Source of the DNA: Hyaloscypha bicolor E
Lineage: Eukaryota; Ascomycota; Leotiomycetes; Helotiales; Hyaloscyphaceae
DNA: 64,000 bases
Assembly: GCF_002865645.1 (NCBI RefSeq)
Contig: NW_020194677.1
Coordinates: 310,001-374,000 of the forward strand
Reading direction: 5' to 3'
Below the pieces are notes generated by a model. That model did not search any database and had not been told where the DNA came from. It saw only the letters and a program-made list of their open reading frames with translations. Positions 10,793-23,309 of the stretch are shown piece after piece; position 1 is the first letter of the stretch; each line of letters opens with the position of its first letter. Made by a program: the position numbers and the translations under genes.

Positions 10793-13700
10793 TGGAAGAC
10801 GTCTTCTTGGGTGCGGGTAGGGTTATGTCTATATTCTGTCATTCGACTATGAAGATGTTGTCATGGGATTTCAGTCTGAAAGATAGAAGTGCTTCGGAAC
10901 TAGATTCGTATTCGGTGTCTCGCGGTTTCGGTAGGGGAGGTGGATTTGGTCGAGAAGTGTTGAAAACTGTTGATCTGCATGAACGATTTCGACATGATAA
11001 AAGTCTTTAATGGTGTATAGCTGGTCCTGGCGCTAAGTCACAATTTGGCCCCTGACCTTAATAACCTAGCCCCATTGTAGTGCTCGCTAGAGAGGCGGAT
11101 TCGAGATCGGAGGCCCGCACGGAGCCGGACTCCGAACTTGTAATGAAGATGATTGCAGGCGACTTTTGAACAATATCATTATCACTCATCACGTTTTCTC
11201 TTATGCTTTCTATTTGGCTAGTAAACTTACAACCTTTTTCAGTCCTAGGTGACTCGAGCGCTCACCGAGCAGGTGCTCCTGCTCGTGCAGGAGAACTCAG
11301 AATTTGGCGGCAGCATCATTTGATTACACAAGATATGCCATTAATATATGTCCTACGATACAACGAATTTATTCATAATGGGATGACTAAAGACGCCGTG
11401 AAGACATCAAGCTTTTTCTTTTTGTGAAGCTTTGTCCACATAGGCTCTATTTTACCGCATTTTCGTCGATTTTTGGTTCCTAGGTATGCTATATTTTAGC
11501 GAGTTAGGCGCTGAAACTTGGTGGATGGTGCCCGGATTTTCAGGAATGAGCATGCTGAAAACTAGGCACCCTCGTAGTAGTCTCGTGACTCAGCATCAAA
11601 AACCTTCCCTATCGATTAACCATTCCCTCCCTCCTGTGCATTTGAGCCATCTTATTAACAGCCTCACTACAGGCAACCTTCGTGCTATATTAAATTCTTA
11701 GTCTATTAAAAGGGATGGGTAGCAGTCCAGCGACCTGCTATTATAAACCTCTGCTGTCGTGTGAATAGGGGGCGGGCGGAGGCTGTCGCTAAACGAGTTT
11801 GACTGCTCACCAGTCGGTGCTGATGGGAAACGTGTCGAGGCGAGGTAGTTACGCAACTCGCTTGAGGACTCAAGGTTTCCCCCTGCGCACCAGGTTACAT
11901 GCAGAGGGGCCATAATGGCAACACTGGCTGATTAATGGAGCACTGGTTGATGAATGGAGAAGATGTTGGTTGAAAGAGGAAGGTTTTCTACTAATATTTC
12001 GAAATCAGACAATCTGGCTCTTACGGAGTCATACCTGCGATGCGCCGGGGGGGGAGGGGTATGTGCCTTAAGGGATTTTTGGCGGGGTAATGAGTTTCGA
12101 CCTTCGATAACAGCTGCAAGGGTTGTTCTTTTGGATGGCGGATGCCTGGAGGTTCGGTTTATATTTTAGCCTGAGATATCCTCAGGGGCCGTTCCGTTTT
12201 CCTTCTGCCTAACTGCGGAGTCCTCTTCAAGGGGTGTCGTCTTACTCAGGGGCACCCTGCAGCATGATAATCATTGGCGAGTTACAGTGAATTGGTGGTG
12301 ACTCTTACCCACACAGCGTTGAGAAGTTGGGAGGCTTGCATGTGGGGGGCTTCATATTGGTGGGCCCAGCAACGTCAAGAGGCGTGGATGCAGGAACCGA
12401 ACGTCTAAACCGACGACCAGTTTCTTTTGAACGAGGAAAGTTGGGGTTGGCCATTTACAAATCGTTGTTTTCGATAGCACAATAGCGAATGTGGAGAGAA
12501 AGGAGTGTTGGAGCGAATTCAAGATCAATTTATGAAGCAAACAGCCACCCATATGTCACTCACGCCTTCTACAAGTCTAAACGCCCCGAACAACACCGAT
12601 GACACCACTTATGCCCTCCACCACCACCATGCGTCGATTCGAGGGTAGGATCAACGAGAAAGGATGGTGGCTAAGTTCGAGATCGAAGAACGGACATTGA
12701 GAAGTTGTGTTACGGTTGAGCGGTTTGCCACTTCGCGTAAGAGGGTCGCGAGAAGGTTTGCTGTGACAGATTAGCAACGAGATGGAACTGAGATGCTTGA
12801 AGCACCTTGGGGTACATACTGGCGCCATACGACCATCTCGAACATAGCCAGATGTGCCTTGTGGATCAGAGCCCCGATACGGGTTGGATGAAGCGTCCTG
12901 AAGGGCCATCAGAAATGTTCAACTCGGACTAGGGGAGTTCCCCTACAGGCGTGCCAACAAAACCCAGAGATCCATTCGCAGAATTCAAACCCGACGGGGC
13001 CGTCTAGATAGGGTTCAGCAAAGATCACCAGTGGGTGGCGGCGTAACAGTGCTCACGGTAGCATCCCTGTAGACCCCATAGGCCCCGCTGCCTCCAAAAG
13101 AGTTTGCATGAGAGTTTCCACGAGTGTAGGACATGTTCTCGATTTCTGATGCTTGTTGCTGCTGTAGATGCACTTCTTGCCAGAAGAAATGGTACTCTAG
13201 ATGGCTGAGAGGAGTGGGTCATTTTGTAGATTTTCCAAGCTTGGACAATCGCCACGGCGATGTCACTATAAAAAAATCTCTTCGCCATCTCGCCTCCGCC
13301 AATTCGAGAACCGGTGAAACACATCAAAGAAGAGGATTATCTAATGAGGGCCAGAAAATCGGGTCCATGGACTGCTGATCGCTGATCGAGTGGCTGACTG
13401 CCATGGCGTGCCAACAGAAAGGGCGTACTGCATCTATTTCACGTGGGCGGTGCGTGGCCCAAATGTTAAGGGGGCGAGCCGGCGAGCGGAGAAATCGAAG
13501 GTAGTGATGTCAAAAGCCGAACCGGAGGCTAGGCGAAATGGTTGATCTGAGGCTTTCACGACAATGAAGCGGACCCATTGTGTGCAGTGAGCAGAGTGTT
13601 GGCTCGGTTAGGTGGGTGTCATCCGAAGTTCGCCACTCCTTTTCCGGCCCTCGCCCCCACGATGTCATGTGTTTCACCTCCAACATCCTCTTCCATGGTT

Positions 13701-16193
13701 CGAAACCAGCGAAAGTTGGCGAACACTCCAGCCGATTCTATGGCCTGGGATGTATTTGACCGACATTTCCACGCCAAGCAACTCCCCATGTGAGCGCTGG
13801 GTGAATGTCCTGGGTCGACATCATCACGCCATCTTCCTTTGCCATTGTCGGGTTTCATAGAAATCTCTGTGGGCGGTGGTGACTCCAGGCCATCCGGAGA
13901 GACCGGTAGGAGAACGGTGATGGCAAACAACCGATGATCTGGGGGCATCTCCAAATTGTGGCGACCAGGCTGTGAACTCCTTTCGTCGGCCAGAACAGGC
14001 TGTGAACTCCATTTGGAGAGTCGGCCAGAAGCGACAAGTCGCCACTCAACCAAAAACTTAGCCCAGTTGTCACGGAGTTGATGGAGCCGCGGCGAGGCTG
14101 CCCGAAGGAGCGATGAACCGATTTGATCTCCTTCTCCTGTGAAGGGTGGGTTGAGAAGTGTGACTGAGAAGCTATGGCTAACAAGATTCAGAGACCCAGC
14201 CCACGAAAAGGCCGCTTCCAGAAATCCTTCCTCGGGGCTCTTGACAGTGGAGTGACGTGGTTGCTTCAGCAGATCCCTTTGTCAGACGAGGAAGGTTGAA
14301 AGCTCGTACGGAGGATCTGATCCGGTCCATCACCTTCGTCGAGACGGTTTTTGATTGGACACGCCAGTCACGATGTCCAAAATCCGAGAAGTTGTTTCCG
14401 TGTTTCCTCCTAGCTCGCCCGTGAGAGCCAGGTCCGGCTGGATATTCTGCGCCATGATGCTCATCCTGTTATTCCCCAGATAGATATCGTTTGCACTGGT
14501 ATCGTCGAGGAGGTCACGAGGGTTGTCGATGTCGGCGAAGCGATGCATCATACGCGCTCACGAGTTCGCCGTGGACGGGCAGCGAGTGCCAGGAGGCAAA
14601 GCAGATAGAGCGCTTGAGTTCCCCCCCTTTCGTTGTCAGCATTCATTCAAATTTCCGTCCTTGTCGGTGTCTTCCTACTCACCAACTACTTCACTATGCG
14701 AGGTCCTGTTTTTACGCAGAGTTGGCTTGAAGACCATCATCGCAACTCTGTGACGCCCAAATATTGTAGTCCGGTTCGTTTTCCAACGTCGTTTCGTCCA
14801 TGACGGAGAGCGATGTTCTTCTGTAACAAGCGTAACAGGTATTGGACGTTTGAATGTGTTTGGGGCATCCTTGCTCTAGTTCCGAGCATGACGGGAAAAT
14901 CAAGTGATTGGTGATCCTGGGGATTGTGCTGAGCTGGTTCTGGTGTCCTTGGTCCTGCCCTGTTTTCTGACATGATGCTACTCGGAATGCAGCAGTCTCG
15001 ACTGATGCTGCGGGAAATTGATACTCAGAAGCAGCAGCTTTGGAAAAGGTCTATCCCATCAGCTTTTGATTCTCGCATAAGACGATCTTTTCCGGCTGTC
15101 GCTCTCCATTTATCGATAGCAATCTCCTGCGGTCGTCCTCTGGTTCTCCGGCAAGCTCATCCTTCGGTTGACTCCAAAACTGCTCGGATGTTGGGGGTTT
15201 TCTTTTGAGGTTCGGTTATGGCAGTGCCATGTTGAAATGGCAAGCCACTGGTGTACAGATCACATCGTGCTAAGTATATCAGGGCTAACAAGCCTGTGAT
15301 CTTGGAATCTTCCAACAGTTCAAAGTGTCTCCCATCTCTCCCCAGCTTCCAGCCTTGTTTTTGGCTAGGTAGCTGATGATACGCGTCGCCCCAGGCTCGC
15401 TATGTTGCGTTAAAGTCATCGCGCACGAGCCACCGGGATTCCTTCTTTTACACCCTATCAGGAAAATGCCAAGCACAGCACGCTCAATACACGGAGGGCT
15501 GCTCTCTATCATATTCGCATTCTGAAGAAGCGACCCATTGGGAGTCCCATCCGCTGTCACGTGGAGGGCGAGGGCGAATTTCCAAATCAGGTTTCTCGCC
15601 AGTAATCTTTCCCACTCTGCGCCACATTGGCCCCTGCCGAGCTAAAACTAGGGATGGATTTTGAGGATGGATATCTGGGATGGACCACTCAGAGGAAGCA
15701 TGACCCACACGTTCGACATGGGGGCTTCGTATCGGGCTATCAATTCTCATATTGCGCCTGGAATGCCATGACCAAGCATAGAAGAGGCTGAAAATCAAAA
15801 CACCGAGTGGTGATTGGTTTGAGGCACGTGACCCACTACCATCAAAACCACTACATTGGAATTGGCGGCTTCTTTAGCTGTGTCTGCACTTATACATGAG
15901 GTGTGCTTGCTGCATGACTTGGCTTGGTAACCGCATTCAAGCGGGGCATTACTGAGGGCTGTGCATGCAACGTCACCGTCTTACGCATATGATTGCAGTC
16001 TGCCTTGAGTCCTCCACATCGATATTGAGACAATGAAGCCTGGAAGCCTAAGCAGGCTGAGGGAGGGAAGGGGAGCTGACTGAACGCCTCAAAAAGATTC
16101 TTTAGTCGGTGAGCTGTGAGGAGCAGAGATCTTATATATGCCTTGCTTTCGCCACTCTTTTGCCACTCATAATGCAATCATGTCAATCTCCCG
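10793..16193. other. 5.4-kb gene-poor stretch
   Basis: No open frame here shows a recognisable domain, and none can be joined to another by plausible splice sites. The longest frame, about 144 codons on the minus strand at 13619-14053, begins with TTG rather than ATG. A minus-strand ATG frame of 78 codons at 14737-14973 is unsupported. A hairpin occurs near 11264-11282 (GAGCAGGTGCTCCTGCTC) and a C/G run near 12046. The last few hundred bases should hold the promoter of the DUF6594 gene. It may be old decayed mobile DNA, but I see no direct proof. Confidence 0.5.
13967..14031. repeat. Two-copy imperfect tandem repeat
   Basis: AGGCTGTGAACTCC begins at 13967 and again at 13997. Each copy is followed by a variable T/G stretch and TCGGCCAGAA, so the unit is about 30-35 bases with one length difference. 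It lies in otherwise featureless DNA. Confidence 0.7.
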
Positions 16194-17714
16194 ATGTCGC
16201 AAGCCTCTGCACCAACTCTGAGACTGAATCATTCGTCCTCGGATGGATCTTGTGTTGATCCCTACGATAAGGCCGAGCAAGGATTTCAGATTGGCCTCGA
16301 AGACCCTTCCGTGGCTAGGCCGCCCCAGGAACCCAAGAAGACATTCTCGTTCCGTTCTTCACTGCGTAGTTCCGATAGCACACTGGTAGGCTTTCCTTCT
16401 CATGAAGATTTCGTGGATGATCCAAGGAGACCATTGCCTCGTCAAGGTAAGTGTCACAATTATTCATATTTATATAAATCTTATTCTAATACATATAGAT
16501 ATATCAACTATATCAGCACCAGGGTCTTGCACAACAGCCTGGACAACAAGGTGCCTCAATGAGTTGCCTCGTCTGTCATTTCTTAGGCCAAGTTCGGAAA
16601 AGCTACGAGGACCCCCTCCGGCCGATTTACAGCCAGGCTATGATCAGTTCCAGTTCGAATGCTGTAAGTTTTCCGATCCTTGGTTCTCAGCCTCAGCTGC
16701 CATGGTGCTGATACAAGTTCCATAGATGATAAATATCCCAATGGGTGGCCAAGGGTTGCAGCATTTCTAGAAAGCTGCGATTCGTTTTCGATATACCGAA
16801 GATTTGGCCATGCTCATTCGCGATTACTTGTTACTCATGAATGTAACATTACAGATCTTGAGACGCAGCTCCAAAAGCTGGATAAGAACGATGACGAAGG
16901 TGGGCCTGACACGCAATTTCGGTTGAAGACCCGGTATCACGAGGAAGGATTCGATACTACGAAAAGAGATCTCGAGGAGAAGCTAGAAAAAGAGCTTCTT
17001 GCATACGGTACGCTCCATTGACTTCTTTTTTGATATCATCTAAGATGAGGCCCGTCAAACGCTTGACTGACATGTTATGTTCCCTAGACGCTCTGCTCTT
17101 GAACCACCATCGCCTAAAATCCCTGGATGCAACGCCAAACGGTGACCACCACAGTGTTTTCAAGTGGATCTGGCAGAACCAACCACTCGACATGGGTGAA
17201 TACAACTGGATCTTCCATCCAGGAGACTTCGTATCTATGGTATCTCCCCGGACGAACCAATTTGAAAATTCCATTCGACGTTATCTTCATAATTTCTCAA
17301 ACTCTCCTGTGAAGGTTCGTAACTCTTATCGTTGACAGCTTCATCCGTTTCAATCTCAACACAATACTAACATCCTGACCCTACCAGAGCTTCTTCAAAT
17401 CAGCCAGTCGCGTGCATGAAACAAAAGATGATTCGGTGGAATTCTTCTCTCAATCCCGCATCAACGCCGTCGCTCGCCTTGTCGCTGTGTTCTTCGCCGT
17501 CTCAGTCCTCTTCATCCCGGTGATTCTTTTCCTCTTGACCTCAATGAGCAAAGCCTGTATGTTAGCCGTTGTCCTAGTGTTCGTTTTGGCCTTCTCTATA
17601 ATTATATCTGTGGTTGTCGAGGTGTCATTTCAGGAAATATTTATTGGTACTGCCACTTATTGTGCTGTTTTGGCCACCTTTTTGGGCAATTTGGGAGGCG
17701 CTACGGCGGGTTGA
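16194..17714 (+). CDS. DUF6594 membrane protein
   Basis: A fungal protein family of unknown function with C-terminal membrane helices. Exons 16194-16446, 16517-16663, 16726-17007, 17088-17314 and 17388-17714 join in phase to give 411 residues. The N-terminal third is Ser/Pro-rich and probably disordered. The DUF6594 core starts at DKYPNGWPRVAAFLESCDSFSIYRRFG and continues with HAHSRLLVTHECNITDLETQL, a charged coiled-coil-like stretch (TKRDLEEKLEKELLAYDALLL) and KWIWQNQPLD. The last 100 residues hold three hydrophobic spans (LVAVFFAVSVLFIPVILFLL, CMLAVVLVFVLAFSIIIS, IGTATYCAVLATFLG). Two earlier ATGs at 16172 and 16180 lie in frames that close quickly, which supports this start. Confidence 0.88.
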
Positions 17715-18180
17715 GGTTTGGGATATGTTACATTATAATATGGGCCTAGTCTGGCGTCCGGTGTTTTGGCTCCTCGGTGCTTAAGGATCTAACGGAGTTG
17801 GCATACAACATGCGGCGTCGTGTCCTGCACCAGCATAAGGGTTGTCGGAATCTTTCCACTCATGCTTTTCAACTGTACACGATATTTATGAGAAATCGAA
17901 TGACAAATCTATCAATACTTACCTTACGAATAAACACCATCTCAAGAGTGTCCAAAAACAGCCCACTGCCATACATTCTGATTTAAAAGAGGGGCAGAAA
18001 TGCCTGCTTTGTCCCACAGTCAAGCCACATAAACACCGCCACAGATCTTCCCAGCCCCGCCCAAGACCCGCAAGTAGTTCGTCCGTTCGCGGGAGGAGCC
18101 GCAATTCAATACTGACAACTTCCAAAAAAAACATACGGGAAGCTCAACAAGCCCAACCGGGTGCTGTGCCCTTGCGCACC

Positions 18181-19873
18181 ATGCGTAATGACAGCATAGA
18201 TGAGATCTCTGATGGAGAGGCATCTGACGAGCCAAATGACCGTCAATTAGGACAGAATTTATCATGTCCTGACTGCAAGGCCCGGACTTTCCCCAGTCTC
18301 TCCAAGCTTAAGTCAGTCCTCCATCGCGATAGGCGTGAAATGTTCAGCTCACAAAGTATAGCAAGCATAGGAACACCCATAATCTGCCATGTGAATGCCT
18401 AGCAGAAGGTTGCGACAAGCGCTTTGCTCAACGACAGGCCCTCGATCGGCATACCCACACCGAGCACGGAGATACAAATCGCCCCACAAAGTACTACCAC
18501 TGCACCGTAGACGGCTGCAAATATGCGAGTACAGGCAGACGGAAGAAATGCTTCGCTAGGGTGGATCAGGTGAAAGAGCATATAAAGAATTATGGACACT
18601 ACGGACCGCACTCTGTAAATGAGCGCCGTCGACGTCCCCGGAATGCCCAGCCCATCGGTGTAATAATAAAGGCGGTATTCGAGGAGTGGAATCTTGAATC
18701 AAACGGGGCACAGAATGGAAATCCACTGCCTCGGAGGAATATCCAGTCATGCGAATATAATCCGCGGAAAACAAACCTCTGGCATGAAGACGATACCGCG
18801 GAGCTGTATTTGCGCGGGGAGACGCTGGAAGACAATGTCTTTAATTGCGGCTCGTGGCATCAATGCTTGGTCCCTGATTGCTATTATCAAGTTCTTTCTC
18901 CTGATGGACTTGGGGTAACGGTGTTTAAAACGGCGAAAGGTTTGCTGGAGCATTGTCGTCGAGCTCACGAGCTTTCAGGTGAAGGGGCTTCACTATCATC
19001 GCATATCCAGCCACAAGAAGGTGCTGAAAGTAGCAGCGCTTGGGATTCTATGGACTTCACAGACATGTCAACATGGCATAATATGAATAACCCGGAGTCG
19101 GGAAGCCCCATTTTTGAGGATCAGGAAATGCTCTTCGAAGTCGAAGATGAATTTCTAGGATTTGGTCAACACCCGGGCCATACTTGGGAAGCTACAGATA
19201 TTCAACCCTCGGATGATTCCACTCTCCTTTCTCCTATATCAGATGCTGCACTGGTCTCGTTATCCCCGCCCCCACCAACAACATCCTCATCAATAATCAG
19301 GTCTGACTCGTGGGTTTCGATGTCATACTCCGATGGCGGCGACAATGGGGCCTTCACAAGCTCGCCATCAACCGATCGCCCTTCTTTTGTGCGACACAAA
19401 ACCACGGAACCAAGCACAGGGTAGGATTTCAAGTCTCTCTTTCCAACTCTTAACTTTACATTCTGAGACACACTTATAGGAGATTAAAATGCGAGATAAG
19501 CACGTGCAACGTAACTTTCCAACGCAAAGGCGACATGCTCCGCCACGTACATAGCGTGCACCGCCAATCCACACCACACACCTGCTTCATCTGCAAACGG
19601 CAATTCCGCCGCAAAGACAAAGTCAGAGACCATCTCCAAAACGTGCACAGAATCCCTCGCGACTCGGATTCGATGCACTTTGAATCTCTCATCTCGACTG
19701 AGGAGGCTTCGAGGGGTGGCGGTGATGTTAGTCCCGCGGATACGATGATGAAGGATGGGATGGATGGGAAGGGATGGATGGCTGGTTCGATGGGGCGGTT
19801 TCGTGCTTCGGAGACGCTGAGTCCGGCAGCTTTGCTTCCTTCCACGGCCTTTGAGAGGACTTCTCCCTCATAG
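18181..19873 (+). CDS. Multi-C2H2 zinc-finger protein, probable transcription factor
   Basis: Exons (18181)-18311, 18362-19420 and 19480-19873 join in phase. The first join makes CPDCKARTFPSLSKLNKHRNTH, a complete C2H2 finger. It is followed by CLAEGCDKRFAQRQALDRHTHTEH, CTVDGCKYASTGRRKKCF...VKEHIKNYGH and CLVPDCYYQ...LLEHCRRAH. After an acidic Ser/Pro-rich region come CEISTCNVTFQRKGDMLRH and CFICKRQFRRKDKVRDH. Such an array suggests a DNA-binding regulator in the nucleus. The 5' end is uncertain. The frame is open back to about 17842 but contains no ATG before 18181, so either translation starts at 18181 (527 residues) or an upstream exon was missed. Targets are unknown. Confidence 0.82.
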
Positions 19874-20661
19874 GTGTGTTTTTGTACTTGGGTATAATAT
19901 CCGTTTGAGGCGTCTGGGGCCTTGTTTGTGGGGTTATTCCACCAAGTTGCAAATGGTCTGTCATGGCGATATCATGACACGACGACTCAATGAGGAGTCA
20001 AGGGTTTATACAATTTATGAAATGTGTGCGATCCACTCACGGGTCCTTACCGCCGCTGAGAGCTTCCCTGGGACTCTGAACGGAGAACCTTTATTGCATG
20101 AGGGTGGTTGTACCCTGGAAAGCAAGTTGCTTAGGGTGATAGGAATTCTCATCGAAGAAATTGCGCTCACTAGCTTAATAATACCTTAAATTTTCTCATT
20201 ATAACCGATTCTTTCATCTTCATTCTTCTCCTTTTAAGGGGGAAGTCAACGGGGCAGTGGTCCCTAATGCCACTAGAGCTTTACCCCTTTTTCTAGCGAG
20301 TTATATGGCTTCGCCGCCTAATTTATAGCACAATGGCCTCGTATCCAACCCTCCACATGGTATGGTATGAGCATGTATCACGACTTTTGATCCGGTTTCC
20401 TACCTTCTTACCACCAAGGATTTCCAGTCGCAAATACGAGTCATCCACTTCAAAATTAAAAATATTGACACATTCAATCTGGACATGCGGCACAGCATCT
20501 CTACAAGGTCACCAAGTGACTCAGCCTACCTTGGCATCATCACAACACGAAACTCTCTTGCAAACCACCATCATTTACAATTAGAAGATATATAAAAGTA
20601 GAGGAGGTCACCACCTCTCTCCTCAGCAGCTCAAGGAAAACTCCACTTCTCCGCAACCACC
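19874..20661. other. Intergenic region between zinc-finger gene and 250-residue gene
   Basis: About 790 bases with no gene. The distal end is the promoter of the next gene; the rest is moderately AT-rich with short overlapping open frames and no recognised domain. Confidence 0.5.
20588..20595 (+). promoter_or_regulatory. Possible TATA box
   Basis: TATATAAA lies about 74 bases before the ATG at 20662, a reasonable place for a TATA element. The assignment is by sequence and position only. Confidence 0.35.
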
Positions 20662-21414
20662 ATGACCAACCCCTTCCGCTGCCTGCTTTGCAGGCCCCGT
20701 CCTAAAGAAAAGAAGGATGTTACGAAAACTCAAAGCCCAGCGCAAGGCCCCCGAGAATTCATCAACCCCAACCCGTTCGAGTCAGAGGCTGCCTTCGAGG
20801 CCGTAAAAGCGCACATGGCGAACGTCGGCCGGGACCACCCCGAGAGATTCAAGGCGGTAGTACGACTCGGCGCCTTCGAAGCAGCTCGACATTGGCTAGA
20901 GGTCAATTACCCACCTCCCCACATAATCGAAACCCTCGGTCTTTGTCCCGTGCCAATCCCTCTCGACAACAAAAAGATCCAAGATGTGCGGCCTGGTGAC
21001 GCGATTATTCCTACGTCCGATACTCAGGTTTATATGGTCGTTGGCCAAAGGGAAGACGGCGATGTCGGTGTTGTCGCAATGAAGATGGTTGTTGTTCCGC
21101 CGTTTGACGCAAATAGTGAAGGGGGATTAAGCATGCCTAAAGCTGGGCAGTATGCGGACACTCCGGAGATGAAGACAGCTGAGAATGCATTTTTGATGTT
21201 TTTGAGGGGAGCGTATGAGATGGAGCAGCTGAAGAGTGGTTGCACTGCGATTATTGCTATGGGGGTAGATATGAGCATCATCGAATTCACGCCAGCAGAG
21301 GGTATGGAGGAGTTCCCCGATGGTATAGATGCTGTGATGAGGAAGGTGCTGGGGCTAGGTGAGGAGGAGAGCGCGGCTGTTAGGAAGAGAATCAAAGAAA
21401 GGAATGCTAATTAA
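20662..21414 (+). CDS. Unrecognised 250-residue protein
   Basis: A single uninterrupted ATG frame of 250 codons in GC-richer DNA than its surroundings. The N-terminus is short and Cys/Arg-rich (MTNPFRCLLCRPRPK), then Lys-rich, with no signal peptide or membrane span. The middle contains FKAVVRLGAFEAARHWLEVNYPPPH and a beta-rich stretch (DVRPGDAIIPTSDTQVYMVVGQ) that looks like a folded domain. The C-terminus is helical and charged. A downstream Met-rich segment (MKTAENAFLMFLRGAYEMEQL) also looks structured. I do not recognise the family and infer no function. Clean frame, codon use and a TATA-like box upstream support a real gene. Confidence 0.7.
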   Translation: MTNPFRCLLCRPRPKEKKDVTKTQSPAQGPREFINPNPFESEAAFEAVKAHMANVGRDHPERFKAVVRLGAFEAARHWLEVNYPPPHIIETLGLCPVPIPLDNKKIQDVRPGDAIIPTSDTQVYMVVGQREDGDVGVVAMKMVVVPPFDANSEGGLSMPKAGQYADTPEMKTAENAFLMFLRGAYEMEQLKSGCTAIIAMGVDMSIIEFTPAEGMEEFPDGIDAVMRKVLGLGEEESAAVRKRIKERNAN

Positions 21415-23309
21415 CGTGCAATGAAAAGTAATATAGTAGTAAAAATGGTACTAACTTAGTCTTTAATAGATGAAGGATAAAGGAAGAAGCCGATTTAGTT
21501 TAATTCGAGGGCTGTAAGGAGACTGGAGAATCCCAATGGGGACTCGCTCTTGCCCCTATTTGAACTTTGAAGACCTCTCAGCAACTTCATGTCAAGATGA
21601 CAACCCACGTATCCATTTTTTGCGCCTCCATTCATTTAAGAGATGTTGCAGTGGACCATCATTGGCCCAGCAATCCCTGACGCATGCATGAGTGGCTCAA
21701 AGACCTGCAATAGAGATTTTGTCCCCGTTTGAAGCTAGCCTGTTGTAAAAAAAATTCTCATTATAGCATATTGGAAAGAAGAATAGGAGAACGATTGTAA
21801 TTCCTTTACTCAAAGAAGCCCTCTGGTTTCCCGTGTTGTTTTCACCCCCAATCTCGAGATTGAAATATCGCTACATCCTCTGGCACCTAGGTTCTCCTCG
21901 CCAGCACATCGAATAGGTTTCATTGCATAAGCACTAACTAATTCAACGTTTTAATAGACATCATAACTTTCAAACCTCAGTTGCTACAGTCACCAACTCC
22001 TTAACATGAGTCGATGGAAAAGTCATGATTTTTGGGGGGGGGCTTTCTCGGCAAATTACCTCAGAGTCGCCCCACACTACCGATGCAAGTTCACGGGCAG
22101 ACCTCCCGAGATTGTTCCTACCTCATGGCTGTTTGTATATATTATGCCCCGCAAGAATTATGGACGAGCAGCTTGATCTGATGTACAAATCTGCATAGTT
22201 CAGTCCGAACAATAACTCTCACCGAGACCAATTGGTTGGAAACTGTCCAGGCCCCTATAATTTCCAGTAGTCTGATCAATTCTGTCCGCCTTTGCCGTCC
22301 CGTAAAAGGATTATTGGAGTGGGAAGTCGTGGCCTTAATAAACAGACTTCTGGGCGGGACAAGAGGAAGGAATATCTTCGTATACAACTTAATTCCTTAA
22401 GAGAGCCTGAAAATTTAGCGATTAAGTACCTGGAACTTATTTGCCTCATATAATAATTGCCTCGCCTATCCTACACCCAGAAACTAGGACTGTTATATAT
22501 AAACTTCCTTATACTTATATTAGGAAATCTGATTTGAGAGAAAGGCTTAAGCAAGTACAAACAACTAATTAGGCATTATTAAAACTTTAAAATCTATTAA
22601 TACGCCTAATTGATACCCGGGAGGTGTCGTTTTACTTTTTCCCGATAAGAGAGTACAGTTTTCACTGTTTCGACGTTTAGTTTCAATCTTGAGACATTGA
22701 AGAATCTCGGACAACCAAAATATAACTTACGGATGTGATCCTGCCCCTGGTCCGGGACTCCGGTCCATTTGTTGATGTGTTCGTCACATGATGTCTTCAC
22801 CTGATACCCGCTTTTCCTATTGTGCTGCCTCCTATTTGTTCGCTTAGATCCTGCTCCTGCGGATGATGGACCGCATCACTTCGCAAAACTTCGCGAGCTC
22901 GACTGGGGTCTCCTCAAGCATTCTGTCTGCAAGAAATATTCTCCGATCCATTGCAAACTGCCTCTGGTGAGCTCTAAGGTCAAACATCGCGTGAATAGAG
23001 CGATGGGTCCGATTTCGTACTCTGACAATTTTCACACTTCTCCTCAATATTTTCTGCATGTCAGGGGGCACTTCTTTCTTGGAATACCAAACATTTACCT
23101 ACGAGTTAGCTCGTACAATGCAACCGCGCCCACGACTTTCAACAACCATCTACTATCTCTGGTCAGCAACTTCAGCTGTCTGAGGTATACGGTACCGAGG
23201 TAGACCGTCTACCATTGTCTTCTGTTTCCTTCGACGAGATTTTCTAGGCCTGTCAGTTTGTTGACCCGGGACCCCCATCCCCAAACCTGGAAATACAATC
23301 ACCGCTGCT
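21415..23309. other. 1.9-kb AT-rich intergenic stretch
   Basis: No supportable gene. AT-rich DNA between about 22380 and 22610 includes the short inverted pair CTAATTAGGC...GCCTAATTGA near 22565-22614. A minus-strand frame around 22844-23071 has coding-like composition but no identified family or partner exon. The region looks like old decayed DNA plus the promoter of the 23310 gene. Confidence 0.45.

Noticed and set aside
13619..14053. 144-codon minus-strand frame in the gene-poor tract
   Set aside because: No ATG start, no recognised domain, no splice partners, and it includes a tandem repeat.
17842..18180. Upstream extension of the zinc-finger protein from 17842
   Set aside because: The codon at 17842 is TTG, and no ATG occurs in frame before 18181; without a spliced upstream exon it cannot be claimed as coding.
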